Origin: Guillardia theta CCMP2712
Lineage: Eukaryota > Cryptophyceae > Pyrenomonadales > Geminigeraceae
Direction of reading: 5' to 3'
NCBI RefSeq assembly: GCF_000315625.1
Contig: NW_005434668.1
Span: forward strand, 423,063 to 464,218
Length of the DNA stretch: 41,156 nt
Of this stretch, positions 8,881-18,979 are shown in pieces. The notes beneath the pieces were generated by a model. It made no database searches, was not told where the DNA came from, and saw only the letters and a list, made by a program, of their open reading frames with translations. How positions within the stretch are numbered: the first letter of the stretch is position 1; every line of letters begins with the position of its first letter. The position numbers and the translations under genes were made by a program.

Positions 8881-11800
8881 TCACGCCTGCGCGAACAATT
8901 CTGCCTGCTCCTTCCTCTGCTTCCTCTCTCGCTCCCTCACGATCCCCTTGAGGATTTTCATCGCCTCCTCTTGCTCCTCGACCTGCTTCTCCGCCGCCTT
9001 CAAGGGAATTTTCCCCTCTTCCTCCTGCACTCCTTGTCAGACAGCTCGTAGTTCGCATGCCTACAACACCTTCTCCTTGTCTTGCTCCAGCTCCTCCCTC
9101 GCCTTCCGCAGCGCCTGCTTCGATACCAGCACCCTCCTCCTCGCGCGCTTGTACTTCCTCTCCTCTTCAGCATGCGTCTGCCTCCTCGTCTGCCCCTGAA
9201 ACTCAGCACAGAGCAGGAGGAGGAGAGACGGGGAACCTCGACGAGTTTCTCCCACATGCTCTTCGCCTCCTTCATCCCTGCGGGCTCTCGGGCCTCCTTG
9301 TGCTCGAGGTGCTTCAGAGCCTCGACGTCTTCCTCCAGCTGCCGTTTCACATGCTGCAATACAGCGCTCAGCAGCGAACAAGAGAGCGACAGGGCCGAGG
9401 AGCGGGGAGGAAACATGAGGGGGGAGGGAAGGTGTGTGTGCGCACGCTCGCACGCGGAAGAGGAGGAATTGGGAATGCAGGAGAAGGGAAAAGAGGATGG
9501 GAGGGAGGGAGGAAAGGGGGGAAGGGAGGGAGGGAGGGAGGGAGGGAGGTAGGGAGGAAGTGAGGGAAGGAAGGGAAGGCGGGAGGGAGGGAGGAAAGAG
9601 AGGAAGGGAGGGAGGGGAGGGAGGGAGGAAAGGGAGGGAGGGAGGGAGGGGAGGAGCAGCAGACCTTGAGAGCAAGGTCCCGGACAGCGTGCTTCCAGTG
9701 AGCGTGACTTGTCGCTTCCTCGTGCTGGGATCGTTCGATCTCAGCAGCCCTCTCGAGCATCTTCTGGTGGAGCTTCTCGCTGAAGAGAAACGATGAGGAG
9801 AAAGCGCGGGCAAACACGCAGGTAGGAGGAGAACATTGAAGAGGTAGGAAGGGGGGAGGGAGGAGGGAGGGAGGGAGGGAGGGAGGGAGAAGAGAGGAGG
9901 GAAGATGGTACAGTAGACCAAGGAGGCCGCAACTATACCTTGCCTTCCACTTCCGATCCCTGGCAAGAGCACGATGAACTGCTTCTTGCTCAAATTTCTT
10001 GATCTTGGAGTGCTGGGCATGCGCCTCCTCCTCCTCCCGCAACCGACGCTGACGCTCCTTGGTCCGATCTCTGTCGTCCACCCTACGGAGCCTCTCTAGC
10101 ACCGCACCATCTCTCTCCTCCCTCGCACTTCCTTGGACAGGAGGAGCAGGAGGAAGAGGGTTGCTGGCCTCATGCGCTAGGGACTTGCTCGCTCGCCTCC
10201 TCTCAAGCGTCTTCCTGGCCTCCTCCTTCCTTCTCTCCATTCTACTTGACAGCAGCTTCTTCTCGTGCTGCACCTCCTGCTCCCTCTCCGTCTCCCTCCT
10301 CTCCTCCCTCCTCTTCATCGCGTCCCCTTCCAGCTCCATCATCTTCCTCCTCGCCCGCACAGCCTGGTCGAGGAAGGTCTTGCGCAGGAGAGCTTGCTTC
10401 TCCCTCTCCGCCGCCTCCCAGTCGCTCCTCGAGCTCTTGACCTTCTCCTCCTCCGACTTTCAGAACATGTCAGATCGAGGCTTGCTGTGCGCAAGAACCC
10501 ATACCTTCTCATGCTTCTGGATCTTCTCCTGCCTCTTCTTCTCCATAAGATGCACGGCTGCTCTCTCCTTCTTCCTCTGCGCCGCCTCTTCCCTGGATCG
10601 CTCCAGATGCTCCTCCAAGTCGGCTTTCTCCTCCTCCTTTACCTTCCTTCTCTCCTTCGAAACCTCCTCCTCCGCACGAGCCTCCGCCCTCCGCACAAAC
10701 TGACGTTGAGGTTAAGACCGTCATCCTCACCCTCTACAGTCTCACCTGGGCGCTCTGCTGCTTATCCTCCTCCTCTTTCTCCTCCTCCTCCTCTTTCACC
10801 TTCCCCTGCATGTGCCGCAGCTTCTCCTCTCGCTCGTCCTCCTGTTGATGGTGCTCCCTCTCCTCCTCCTGGAGCTTCTCCCTCGCCCTCGCCTCCTTTC
10901 GATCGACACTCTCAACTTTGGAGATCTGCTTCTCCTCCTCGGGGCCGACACCCTCCTCCTCTCCACTGGGAAGTCGCTTGCGCCCAACTGCAGGCACAAG
11001 AGCCGATACCGCTTCCTCCTCCTGCTTCTCTTTGCCTTCCTCCTTCCTCGCCTCCTTCCTCTGCGAATGGAACTTCTTTTCCATCCTGCGAGCCGCCTCC
11101 ATCTCCTCCTTGCGCTGCTGCTCCTGCTCTTCAGCAGCTTCTTTCCTCTCCCTCCTCTCCTTCACTTCCTGTTGCAGAACGTCTTCACGCTCAGCCTTCG
11201 CGTCTTCTCGCATCTCCCGCTCCAGGAACTCTTCATGACCCTCCTCATCCTCCTTCACGTGGCGGACATGGCTCTTCAGCGCCTGCCTCTGCGCCTCCTT
11301 CACCTCCTCCTGCTTGCGCGAGTCTGCCTTCTCCTCCCTCTCCGTTGCTTTCTCGAATCGTTGCAGCTCGTGCTCGTTGCGGTAAACCTCCCTCTCATGC
11401 CTTGCCGCTGCCTCACTCTGCAGGTCTCTCTCAAGCGCAAGTCTCCGCTCGAACCTTGAGGGCAAGGGTGTCAGCGCTCATCAGGTCTGAGGGAGGGAGA
11501 GAGGAGGGACACACAAACTTACTGCTCCTCGCTCTCATTGGAGTGCAACGATGGGGAGCCCGACCCTCTCTCGCTTCTCCTTCCACTCGCACGCATCTGG
11601 AACAGGTTTCAGCAAGTAGGCAAGGCCCGAGTTTCAGCTTTGACCTCTCCTGCCAGATTCCCGAGACGATCCAGCGCCTTCTGTGCTGCTTCAAGATCCC
11701 CCGAAACACTCTCGCCGGAATGGTCTCCTCTCTCTCCATCCTTCCTGCCACTGTACCCTTGCGGATCTTCGGCGGCCGATTCAACATCCATGGCAGACTC

Positions 11801-12068
11801 TTCCAGCGACTGCGGGCCATTGCTGGCGCCTAACAAGGGCATGGGAGAATCGGGAAATGAGGAAAGAGATCCGAAAGCGTTGAACATCTCGCGGCTCTTA
11901 GACTCTCGTACCCTGAAAATCACATCATGTCAGGCTCAAGAGCGGGAGGGATCAGCAGCGGGGTGAATATGAGCAGCACCTTCCGAGGACGCCGACATCT
12001 TCTTTGTTAGCAGATGCCCATATAGATGGTAGAAGGATCAGCAGAAGGAAAATGAGTCGGCAAGCCAT
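8881..12068 (-). CDS. Long charged coiled-coil protein with an N-terminal signal peptide
   Basis: Ten exons, all phase-consistent: 12068-11980, 11912-11645, 11596-11523, 11454-10746, 10699-10505, 10456-9939, 9779-9665, 9353-9237, 9195-9070 and 9024-8881 (784 residues). Exon 1 encodes a textbook signal peptide: M-A-C-R, then IFLLLILLPSIWASA, cleavage after ASA. The rest is almost entirely Glu/Lys/Arg-rich helix (for example FERRLALERDLQSE; EKLHQKMLERAAEIERS; VEEQEEAMKILKGIV), ending KEQAELFAQA. Thus an apparently secretory or ER-routed protein is built like a trichohyalin/TPH-type coiled coil. No Phe follows the predicted cleavage site, so a cryptophyte-style plastid leader is not supported. 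I cannot name a family. Introns 7 and 6 carry GGGA/CCCT simple repeats. An alternative ATG (MSASSEG, at about 11998) would be out of phase with exon 2, which favours the start chosen. Confidence 0.7.
9495..9655. repeat. GGGA/GGAA simple repeat in an intron
   Basis: A purine-rich tract on the plus strand (CCCT/TTCC on the coding strand) fills the 311-nt intron 9354-9664 of the coiled-coil gene. A similar shorter tract is at 9845-9895. Confidence 0.85.
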
Positions 12069-12275
12069 GACGGAAGCGCAATTCGTTCTAGGAAGACACT
12101 GGTCAACTAGAGCCAAGAGACATCAGCATACAATCGTTCCTCACTTCCTCTACCTGCGTGTTCTGCTCAGAGTCTCTTCTCCTCCTCTTCTTTCAGCATG
12201 CCTCCTTCAAGCCCTGTCCCGCCACCCGCTGCCAGGCATCCATGGGAGCTGCTTGGGTTTCGCTATTTTGGGATA

Positions 12276-12316
12276 ACGGTTTATAACGGTCTGTAACGTC
12301 GAGATCCGAGTCACAG
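12276..12316. promoter_or_regulatory. Cluster of Myb-type AACGG motifs (candidate)
   Basis: TAACGG occurs twice within 15 bp (12276-12290), followed by GTAACG and TTACGG, about 200 bp upstream of the minus-strand coiled-coil gene. YAACGG is the known core of Myb-family and plant MSA (G2/M) elements. Function here is inference only. Confidence 0.3.
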
Positions 12317-12324
12317 TTACGGTT

Positions 12325-12720
12325 CATCAGTGGCCGCCGCCCGGCCGCCCGGGCGGCGCCGGGCCTGGCCCAGGGGCCGAGGGACCGGCCGGTGCTCACG
12401 TGCTTGAGCCGGGCCCGGCGGGGCCGCCTTGACTCACTGGCTGTTGAGTAAAGAGTGAGGAGCCCGCGGTTCAAACGTTGAACAGTTCGGAAGGACGAGG
12501 CGGCACTCACTGGCCCGCGGAACTTAGATCCGATCAGACTCGCCGCCGAGTCGGACTCCCGGGCCGGGCGGCCCCGCGGCCCCTGGCACGGTGGCCGCGC
12601 CGCGGGCGTGGCCCGGCGGCCCGGCCCCTGACGGCCGGGTGCAGCCTCACTGACTCAGGGCACTGACACGCGAGTCGGCCACTGCCACCGTTTGACGGAC
12701 ACCGGGGCGTGACGTTCGGA
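12325..12720. repeat. GC-rich island with imperfect inverted repeats
   Basis: The block is far richer in G+C than its flanks. CAGTGGCCG near the left end recurs as its reverse complement near 12680, and ATCCGAGT(C/T)ACA near 12302 recurs inverted near 12755, hinting at a palindromic element of about 460 bp. No target duplication could be fixed and no reading frame is credible. It could be a degraded repeat or a CpG-island-like promoter. Confidence 0.4.
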
Positions 12721-12924
12721 CGGTTACTGGGACTCCCGGACGGTTATGTTATGTAACTCGGATGCGACACTTCCCGAATTGCTTTAGGAAGTGATCAAAA
12801 ATTGCAAACTTGTGTAAGGCTTTGAAATTAATGAGGAAGATTCCAAATCAGAGATTCTGTCAGAACTCACCTAGGGTTTGACCGCAGCCGACACCATGTA
12901 AGTAGCCCTGGCTTGATCTCGCTC

Positions 12925-15021
12925 ATGGCGAGCCAGCGACTTGGAGGAGGAAGAGGAGGAGAGGACAGAGGAGATGGTACCAGCAGTCAGCGTTTTGGGG
13001 ATCATCGGAGGGATGGCCCGCACGGCATTGATGGCATGATGATGGAGAGCAGCAGTGAGGAGGAAACCAATATGCATGTACGATCGAATAAGAACCATGG
13101 GAGACATCCCTCGCTATGACTCTAATCTCCAACAAATATCTCTCATGGCTGATTGTACGGCCGCTATGTCGCAGGGGCAATGCTTCCAGCGGACTAGACG
13201 CCCTGTCGTGCTGCGAGAAAGCCGAGCGGCCCAAGTAAGCCTTGTGCAAGTCTGTTTGGAGTCTGACAATGCTCGTCGTCAAGCAGAGAGAGCTATGAGA
13301 AGCTTGATGGAGAGCTCGTGATGCTACAGAATGCTGTGATCCGTGGAGATGAGAAGTAAGCCTCTTCCGTCGCTTCCTTTTGGCGGAGAAGTTTGACAAT
13401 GAGCATCCTAGGACAGTGGAAGTGATCCTGTCAAGGGCTCGGAGGATCGGCATCATCAACTATCAGGATTACGCAGGCCGGACCTGCCTGCATCATGCGG
13501 TCTGCCTCATCCAGTACATGCTTTCCTTCGCCTGACTCGCGATGTGCTCCCAGGCACAGAACGGTCATGCACGAATCGCTCGCATCCTGTTGGAGTACAA
13601 CGCGGATCCGATCCTCAAGGTAGGAGGGAGTTCGGCTGTCGCTGCGGCTGCGAGGTTGCGTGATGATATGTCTCTGAGTCGCCGCACAGAATAAGGAGGG
13701 GAAGACCGCGCTGCAGATGGCGATGGAGAATGGTCACCACAACGTGGTCGAGGTGAGCGGTAGCGACCTGATCACCGTTCTTGATCCTGAGACCGCTCTT
13801 GTTCTTGCGCAGGTGTTGCTGCAGACCAAGACCAACTCTACCACGGGGAAGCCCAAGATTGGGAATGAAGTGCCGACGGTGACCGCCTCTTCTCTCGTTG
13901 GAGAGTGTCAAAGTTGTGATCTTGCATCTGTTGTCCTATCTAGCTGTACAGCATGGATGTCGAAGCTCTGCATGCAGACGCAGCAGACAAGTACTTCAAG
14001 GGTGACTATGCAGGTGCGGAGGATTTGTACAAGAAGGTAAAGAGAATCCAAGTGATCTTCTGGCGGATTTCAGCTCAAAGTTGGATGCAGGCCTTAGCTG
14101 CCAACCCGAAGCATCTGAGAAGTTTGTGTAACTACGGAGCACTGCTCCACAACATCAAGAACGAGTACGACAAGGTTCGTTGAGAAGCTTTGCCTTCCTT
14201 CCTGTTCTGTGTTGTTGCTGACTGCCGCCAGGCTGCGGAGATGTATTCGGCAGCCCTGAAAGTGGACAAGAATGATGTGGTGCGAGCACTGAACAGTGGG
14301 CTGACAACAGCAAGTTGAACAGGGAGGACGCAGGTCACACTCTACAACTATGCCCTGTTGCTGGAGGTGGCAAAGAAGGGTCTGTCCCCGCGATCGCCTG
14401 CTCCCTGCGTGTTCACTTGTTGAGGCAGACTACCTCGGAGCTGAACGGCTCTACCTCCGAGCTCTCCAAGTCGACCCCATGTGAGGGCGTCCTTTCTTTA
14501 CCCTCGATGGACTCTGACGTCATCAGGCATGTCGACACCCTGGTCAACTACGGCTCTCTGTTGAAGACCGTACACAACGAGCTGGGAACAGCCGAGAAGG
14601 TCGAACTCAGACTTCCCTCCGCCTTCCCCCCTTCTTCGGTCGGGTTTGTGACATGTTCCCTCAGATGTACGTCACGGCGCTGCAAGTAGAGCCGAATCAC
14701 GGTCTCCTCCTCCCATTCCGATGAGATCAACATTTACTGACTTCGCCCGCCCGCCCCTTCCTGCCCCTCCTAACCATGACAGTGGACGCCCTCTGCAACT
14801 ACGCCCTCCTGCTGCGAGATGGCCTTGGGAACAAGGAGAAGGTGAGGGGTGAGGATCTTGGGTTGCTATCGTCCTCACGCGCATGGATGTCACAGGCTCG
14901 ATCTCTCATCCAGCACGCCCTCGTGAGTCCTTGTGTCATCCTCCTCCTCCCCTGACCTGATGCTGTGCAGGAGGTTGCGCCCGATGACGAATGGCTGAAG
15001 AAGCACGCAAGTGCGTTCTGA
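12925..15021 (+). CDS. Ankyrin-repeat plus TPR-repeat protein in 17 small exons
   Basis: Exons: 12925-13077, 13175-13234, 13330-13355, 13412-13499, 13554-13619, 13690-13752, 13813-13869, 13944-14036, 14091-14174, 14232-14279, 14334-14379, 14429-14480, 14527-14599, 14665-14701, 14783-14841, 14896-14922 and 14971-15021. They sum to exactly 361 codons (360 residues). After a Gly/Ser/Glu-rich N-terminus come ankyrin repeats (GRTCLHHAAQNGHARIARIL; then GKTALQMAMENGHHNVVEV). TPR-like helices follow, starting ADKYFKGDYAGAEDLYKKAL. Each unit has an LCNYGALL / TLYNYALLL / TLVNYGSLL / ALCNYALLL helix and an AALKVDKND-type partner. Ankyrin-TPR proteins are protein-binding scaffolds; no enzyme domain is present. 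The first two exons are the least certain: an alternative ATG at 13076 would read through intron 1. Downstream exons fit every phase. Confidence 0.75.
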
Positions 15022-15285
15022 CGTCTCCGCTGACACTTTTAGAAAACGAGAATGATGTGCATTGAGAATTATTTTTTTCCCCTGTCGTTGTAAAGGCAAA
15101 ACGTTTTATTTCTACACTTTGATGACACGAAAAGGTAAGCACTTGCAAGCAGACCATACAAAAACAACAAGAAAGGGTTCCGTCTTGTTCGATCTCCATC
15201 TGATCACGGATTCTGCAATCTCGATACAAGTTGCTCGGTAATGTCACAATAACATACAAGGGTTCAATCAATCAAATCACTAGAG

Positions 15286-16503
15286 CTAGGCACGAACAAC
15301 CATGTCACTGCTCTTCATCACTGCAAGGTCATACAGATGCTTCCCAAGTTGCTTCTCAATCTCTGTTGCTCCGCACTGTACAAGCCCTCTTGCCAGCTCC
15401 TTGTCTCCCCTCTCACTCATGAGCGACACGGCCGAAGAGGCTCCGAACATTCCATTCACCCCAAGGATGTCGTCGATGAACAGGGCCTCTTGTTTGGTGT
15501 CCTCAAGCTTCGCCATAGCTGATGACTTCACTGTCAACTTGCCAGAGCAGGTAGCGGCGTAAGCAAGCCAGTGGTGTATTCTGCTCGGAGGAGCATTGAC
15601 GCTTGGAAACAAAGTCCCCACAACCTCCCCGTTAAATATTCTGGAGACGTTTGCGATGTTGCTGCCGTTGGCAATGATCGCACATGCACCCCCATCGGCT
15701 GCTGTCTTGGCAGCACTAATCTTCGACGCCATTCCGCCTCTCCCAAAAGAAGACTTGTTGCTGATGTTGACGTCGCTGTCTTGAGAAAACAAGCTAATCC
15801 TCTTGGCTCCCTGAATTTCCGGAGGTCTGGTGTAGACACCATCCACATCAGTCATGATGGCGACTGCGTTGGCTTGAACTCCCGCAGCAACAAGAGCAGA
15901 CAGCATATCATTGTCGCTGAAGCATCTCTCCTTGTCCAACTCCTGGCAACCCGTGACGACGTCGTTCTCGTTGATAATGGGGATCATTCCCTGCTTCATG
16001 ATCTTTTCGATGGTATCCGTCAGGTACGTGTACCGCTGAGGAGACGAGAAGTCTTGCTGTGTGAGGAGCACCTGAGCACACTCCATGCCTAGCGCCGAGC
16101 ACATGGAGTAGTAGGTGCTCATCAGCATTTCTTGTCCCGTAGCCGCGCAAGCTTGTCGGTCGATGACGTTTGCGGGATCAGCTATCACATCCTTCTCCAT
16201 TCCAAGGATGCATCGGCCGAGACCGACAGCCCCGCTGCTGACCAAGAGAACTTCTCGCCCTTGCTGCTTGAGGATCCTCAGCTGCTCGACAAGCCCGCCA
16301 ATCTTTGAGAGGGACAGATGGCCATTGGGGTTGATGACGACGCTGCTGCCAACCTTGATCACGACACGGTTGGCTTTCTTGAGGTTTTCCCTTTTCTCGA
16401 TCTCATTCACGTTCTTTGAGTTGGGAAAAGCGCTCAAGTGTGTGAGCAACCGACTATAGCCGGCAGTGCGGAGTGCGTTTTGACAAATGATCTTTCGCAT
16501 CAT
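15286..16503 (-). CDS. Glutamate 5-kinase (monofunctional, with PUA-like domain)
   Basis: An uninterrupted 405-codon frame starts at ATG 16503. The product phosphorylates L-glutamate with ATP to glutamyl-5-phosphate, the first step of proline synthesis. The amino-acid kinase fold runs from about residue 40 to 290: RVVIKVGSSVV; LLVSSGAVGLG; IINENDVV; CFSDNDMLSALVAA; MTDVDGVYTRPP; GRGGMASKISAAKTAADGG. A C-terminal PUA-like domain (about 305-395, HHWLAYA...GKLTV...ARGLVQCGATEI) follows, as in bacterial ProB. No glutamyl-phosphate reductase is fused, unlike plant and animal P5CS. The first 40 residues are basic and hydroxylated (MMRKIICQNALRTAGYSRLL), consistent with a mitochondrial or plastid presequence. 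It is intronless among intron-rich neighbours. A minus-strand AATAAA lies 180 bp past the stop (15105-15110). Confidence 0.93.
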   Translation of the reverse strand: MMRKIICQNALRTAGYSRLLTHLSAFPNSKNVNEIEKRENLKKANRVVIKVGSSVVINPNGHLSLSKIGGLVEQLRILKQQGREVLLVSSGAVGLGRCILGMEKDVIADPANVIDRQACAATGQEMLMSTYYSMCSALGMECAQVLLTQQDFSSPQRYTYLTDTIEKIMKQGMIPIINENDVVTGCQELDKERCFSDNDMLSALVAAGVQANAVAIMTDVDGVYTRPPEIQGAKRISLFSQDSDVNISNKSSFGRGGMASKISAAKTAADGGACAIIANGSNIANVSRIFNGEVVGTLFPSVNAPPSRIHHWLAYAATCSGKLTVKSSAMAKLEDTKQEALFIDDILGVNGMFGASSAVSLMSERGDKELARGLVQCGATEIEKQLGKHLYDLAVMKSSDMVVRA

Positions 16504-18651
16504 TTTGCATGTATTTTCGTCGAATCGATGGCTGATGTGATATGAATGGTAGCAAAGCTCTCAGTGGCTGGTGTGTCAGACTCGTGACGAGACTCTTCTT
16601 CTTCTTCTTCTTCTTCTAATCCGTTTCCTCGCGTCCCACAAACGGGTGATCCAATCAGGTGGTAAGGTCCCTCCCCTCCCCTTTATCTCGTGCCAGCAGA
16701 CTTATCCCGATCACGTTACCTCCACCCCCACCCCCACCTGTTTTTGTCCGTGTAAACAATGAATAACCCACCCCCAGAAGTACTCCCCCGATCCACAAAC
16801 GCCCCCTACCCCACCCCATGAGTTTCAGTGATTCTGTTACACAAACACCCTACCCAGACCCAATACGACGATTCGAGTACCCTACCCTGAAGATCCATGT
16901 TGACTCTTACCGTTCCAAAAAGGCCACCCCTTACCCCTTTCACCCCACCACCAGATGGTTTATCCCACCCCTGCAGCCCAGGATATGGCTTCACCAATTC
17001 CGTTAGATGCTGACATGAAAGGGACTCATCACCCCACCCCTTCCCTTGATGTACCCACCCCTTCTACTGTTTCGACTTCCTTCCACCCCTACCCCCTGTC
17101 AACGAATGATAGCTTGCACATTCTTTTTTCCAAGCTGCAGCGTCCGTTATACCCGTGGAGAAGCTGGTACAAAATATAAAACTATTTATTGATTTCTCCG
17201 TACAGTTGCTTCACTGCTGGTAGAAAACTATGGTACACTTTATGGAAATGATCTTTCCTCAAAAGGCTAATATTGGGTGGAGGACGAGTCATGGTAGGAA
17301 CTAAAATCTAAATTTAGCCTTCCAGTACCCTCGTGCCAGGTACATTGCACAGATAAATGATTTTAGAGGGTGGAAGGAAGGGGATCCAATGTACCCCAGC
17401 AAGCATTTGTTACATCTTTACTCAGCGCACAGTAAGATTTTATAACCTAAAACTCAGATCCTCGTCCCAGAATATCACTTTAAAAATAGTTTTATACCCC
17501 CGGTACGTGTTGCTGACGGAGAGTTGCGACCTCCACCCTTTATCCCTGCGATCGGCCCAATTCCTCGGGAAACTGGTGGGTAGTTACAGGGATGACTGGA
17601 GGTGGGGGTCCTTTCCGAGCCCTTGCGCTACTACACCGCCTCAGCACGAGCGACTGGTCGGCACAAAAACCCCATTCGAACAGATTCGAACGGACCACCC
17701 ACCCCCCACCCCTACCACTGGAGATATCAGTCGACCACCCCTTGCAGCCCCTCCCTGTGACCTGCGCCGCTCAGATCGCAAGTGCTGATTCAGTGAGCAT
17801 CGACCCTTTGGACCCCGTCCACCAGTGCACTTGCCGGTCGTATAAACTGGGCCCAGCCTCGGACCAGACTCTGAGAGGGGGGTGGGGTCATCCTTGAGAA
17901 CGTTTACTACCGCTGACAAAGGCCCTACGCCCGCTTCACTCCATGGTCAAACAGTGGTCAATCAGGCAGGTCAAAGGTGGTCAACTGAGAGGTTGTGTTC
18001 CGAAGTTCCCAAGGAGTAGTGTGCATACCGAAGTACCCCTCGATTCAGGGATCCACTGGTAGGTTCAACAAAGGGGGCAGGGTAGGTCACCTGCAGTCAA
18101 ACCGTGGTCAAAATCACCTGCAGGGAAGGGGAGGGGGGCCGCCAGTAAAGCGGTCATCACGGCTGCACGGGAGGTGCTAACGAGATACCGGACGTTGTTG
18201 AACGCTCATAATATTATGGATAAATACCACAATTATATCATAAACGGTACCTCGTCATCGATTTTGTATAATTCTATAACAGCCCTTGACGAGGAGGACG
18301 TGGCGGTTTCGTGGGTAATTATGTATAATTATATCAACATTATGTATAATATGATAACGATGCGAAACGATGTGTCTTTGATTCAATTCACCCGCGAATC
18401 GAGTACCCCTACCCCTCTTCTACCCCTAAAACCACGCCGATGTTACCCGTCAGGTCCCCCTTGCCCGCCCAGATAAAAAGAAGCACTTGATGGATCTGGA
18501 AGCAACCCACGCCGCCAAGTCAACCAGACCCTGCAGAAGCATCGAGGAGCAAAGAGCACACAACAGCCTCATACCAATAGGAAGAAGCTGACGCGGAGAC
18601 TTCGTCAAGAACAGATACAACAGTATATTTCAAGCCTTACGTTTTCCCGAC
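16504..18651. other. Long head-to-head spacer rich in CCACCCC/TACCCC motifs
   Basis: No gene is supported. From 16730 to 17110 the plus strand carries more than a dozen CCACCCC, TACCCC and CACCCC motifs spaced irregularly. They recur at 17690-17760 and 18400-18440. A cluster of GGTCAA words lies at 17945-18111. From 18200 to 18360 the DNA is AT-rich with repeated ATTATGTATAAT. The pair CCTCGTCA / TGACGAGG near 18250-18295 could form an 8-bp stem. I saw no tRNA or rRNA. Confidence 0.55.
17945..18111 (+). promoter_or_regulatory. GGTCAA (TTGACC) motif cluster
   Basis: GGTCAA occurs at 17945, 17956, 17969, 17979 and 18106, the first four within 40 bp and three as GTGGTCAA or TGGTCAA. Two related GTCAC/ATCACCTGCAG words flank the last copy. 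TTGACC is the core of plant WRKY W-boxes. Whether it acts that way here is unknown; it lies 0.55-0.7 kb upstream of the small mitochondrial-type gene. Confidence 0.35.
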
Positions 18652-18912
18652 ATGTTCTGGCAAAGGATTGTCGTAGCTAGACCGCTTGTGGCACAAGCCA
18701 TCAACCGAAGGATGTTATCGTCTGCCTTGAGTCAAGCAACAGTGACCGCTACAAGGACAGAACTTCACAACTACCAACAAGCTTCCAAGCCCTCACTAGC
18801 GGCGAAGAACAAATCAAGTTCGGAATACGATCTCAGCTCAATCATCCCTCTCAAGTCTCGGAGTGAATATAAGGAGATTGTCCGCAAATACAACCAGAAG
18901 CGGTCTAAATAA
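18652..18912 (+). CDS. Small basic protein with a mitochondrial-type presequence
   Basis: An ATG at 18652 opens an 86-residue frame. The N-terminus MFWQRIVVARPLVAQAINRR is an amphipathic, Arg-rich, acid-free segment typical of a mitochondrial targeting peptide, with a possible cleavage near RRMLSS. The rest is soluble and Ser/Lys-rich, ending SEYKEIVRKYNQKRSK. I do not recognise a family. An AATAAAA poly(A)-type signal overlaps the stop (18909-18917), supporting a real 3' end. It converges with the COA1/TIM21-like gene across 199 bp. Small size and lack of homology leave doubt. Confidence 0.55.
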   Translation: MFWQRIVVARPLVAQAINRRMLSSALSQATVTATRTELHNYQQASKPSLAAKNKSSSEYDLSSIIPLKSRSEYKEIVRKYNQKRSK

Positions 18913-18917
18913 TAAAA
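18911..18917 (+). terminator. Poly(A) signal AATAAAA
   Basis: Adjacent to the TAA stop of the 86-residue gene; a canonical polyadenylation hexamer. Confidence 0.5.
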
Positions 18918-18979
18918 GACTGACAGGCTGTATTGATTCGGAGCTGTGCATTAGGTGTATGTTCACCACGATCTTCTCG

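Larger units (their letters stand above)
12069..12924. other. Head-to-head spacer with a GC-rich island
   Basis: No gene is supported. From 12275 to 12315 there are several AACGG/GTAAC motifs. From about 12325 to 12665 the sequence is very GC-rich, with many GGGCC/CCGGG blocks and short inverted repeats. From 12690 to 12750 the octamer CGGACGGTTA appears twice. AT-rich sequence follows to the ankyrin-TPR start. A GTAAGT at 12896 could be the donor of a 5'-UTR intron. Confidence 0.55.

Noticed and set aside
10265-11833. A 522-residue Leu/Pro/Ser-rich plus-strand frame
   Set aside because: It is antisense to the Glu/Lys-rich coiled-coil exons; Leu/Ser/Pro codons arise from complementing GAG/AAG.
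13055-13321. An 88-residue frame over the second exon of the ankyrin-TPR gene, as an independent small gene
   Set aside because: It opens at a GTG just after an in-frame stop and runs through a good intron. The spliced model fits every phase and gives ankyrin sequence.
16818-17179. Small Pro/Thr/Ser-rich frames in the C-rich spacer
   Set aside because: They merely translate repeated CCACCCC/TACCCC words and show no consistent frame or conserved motif.
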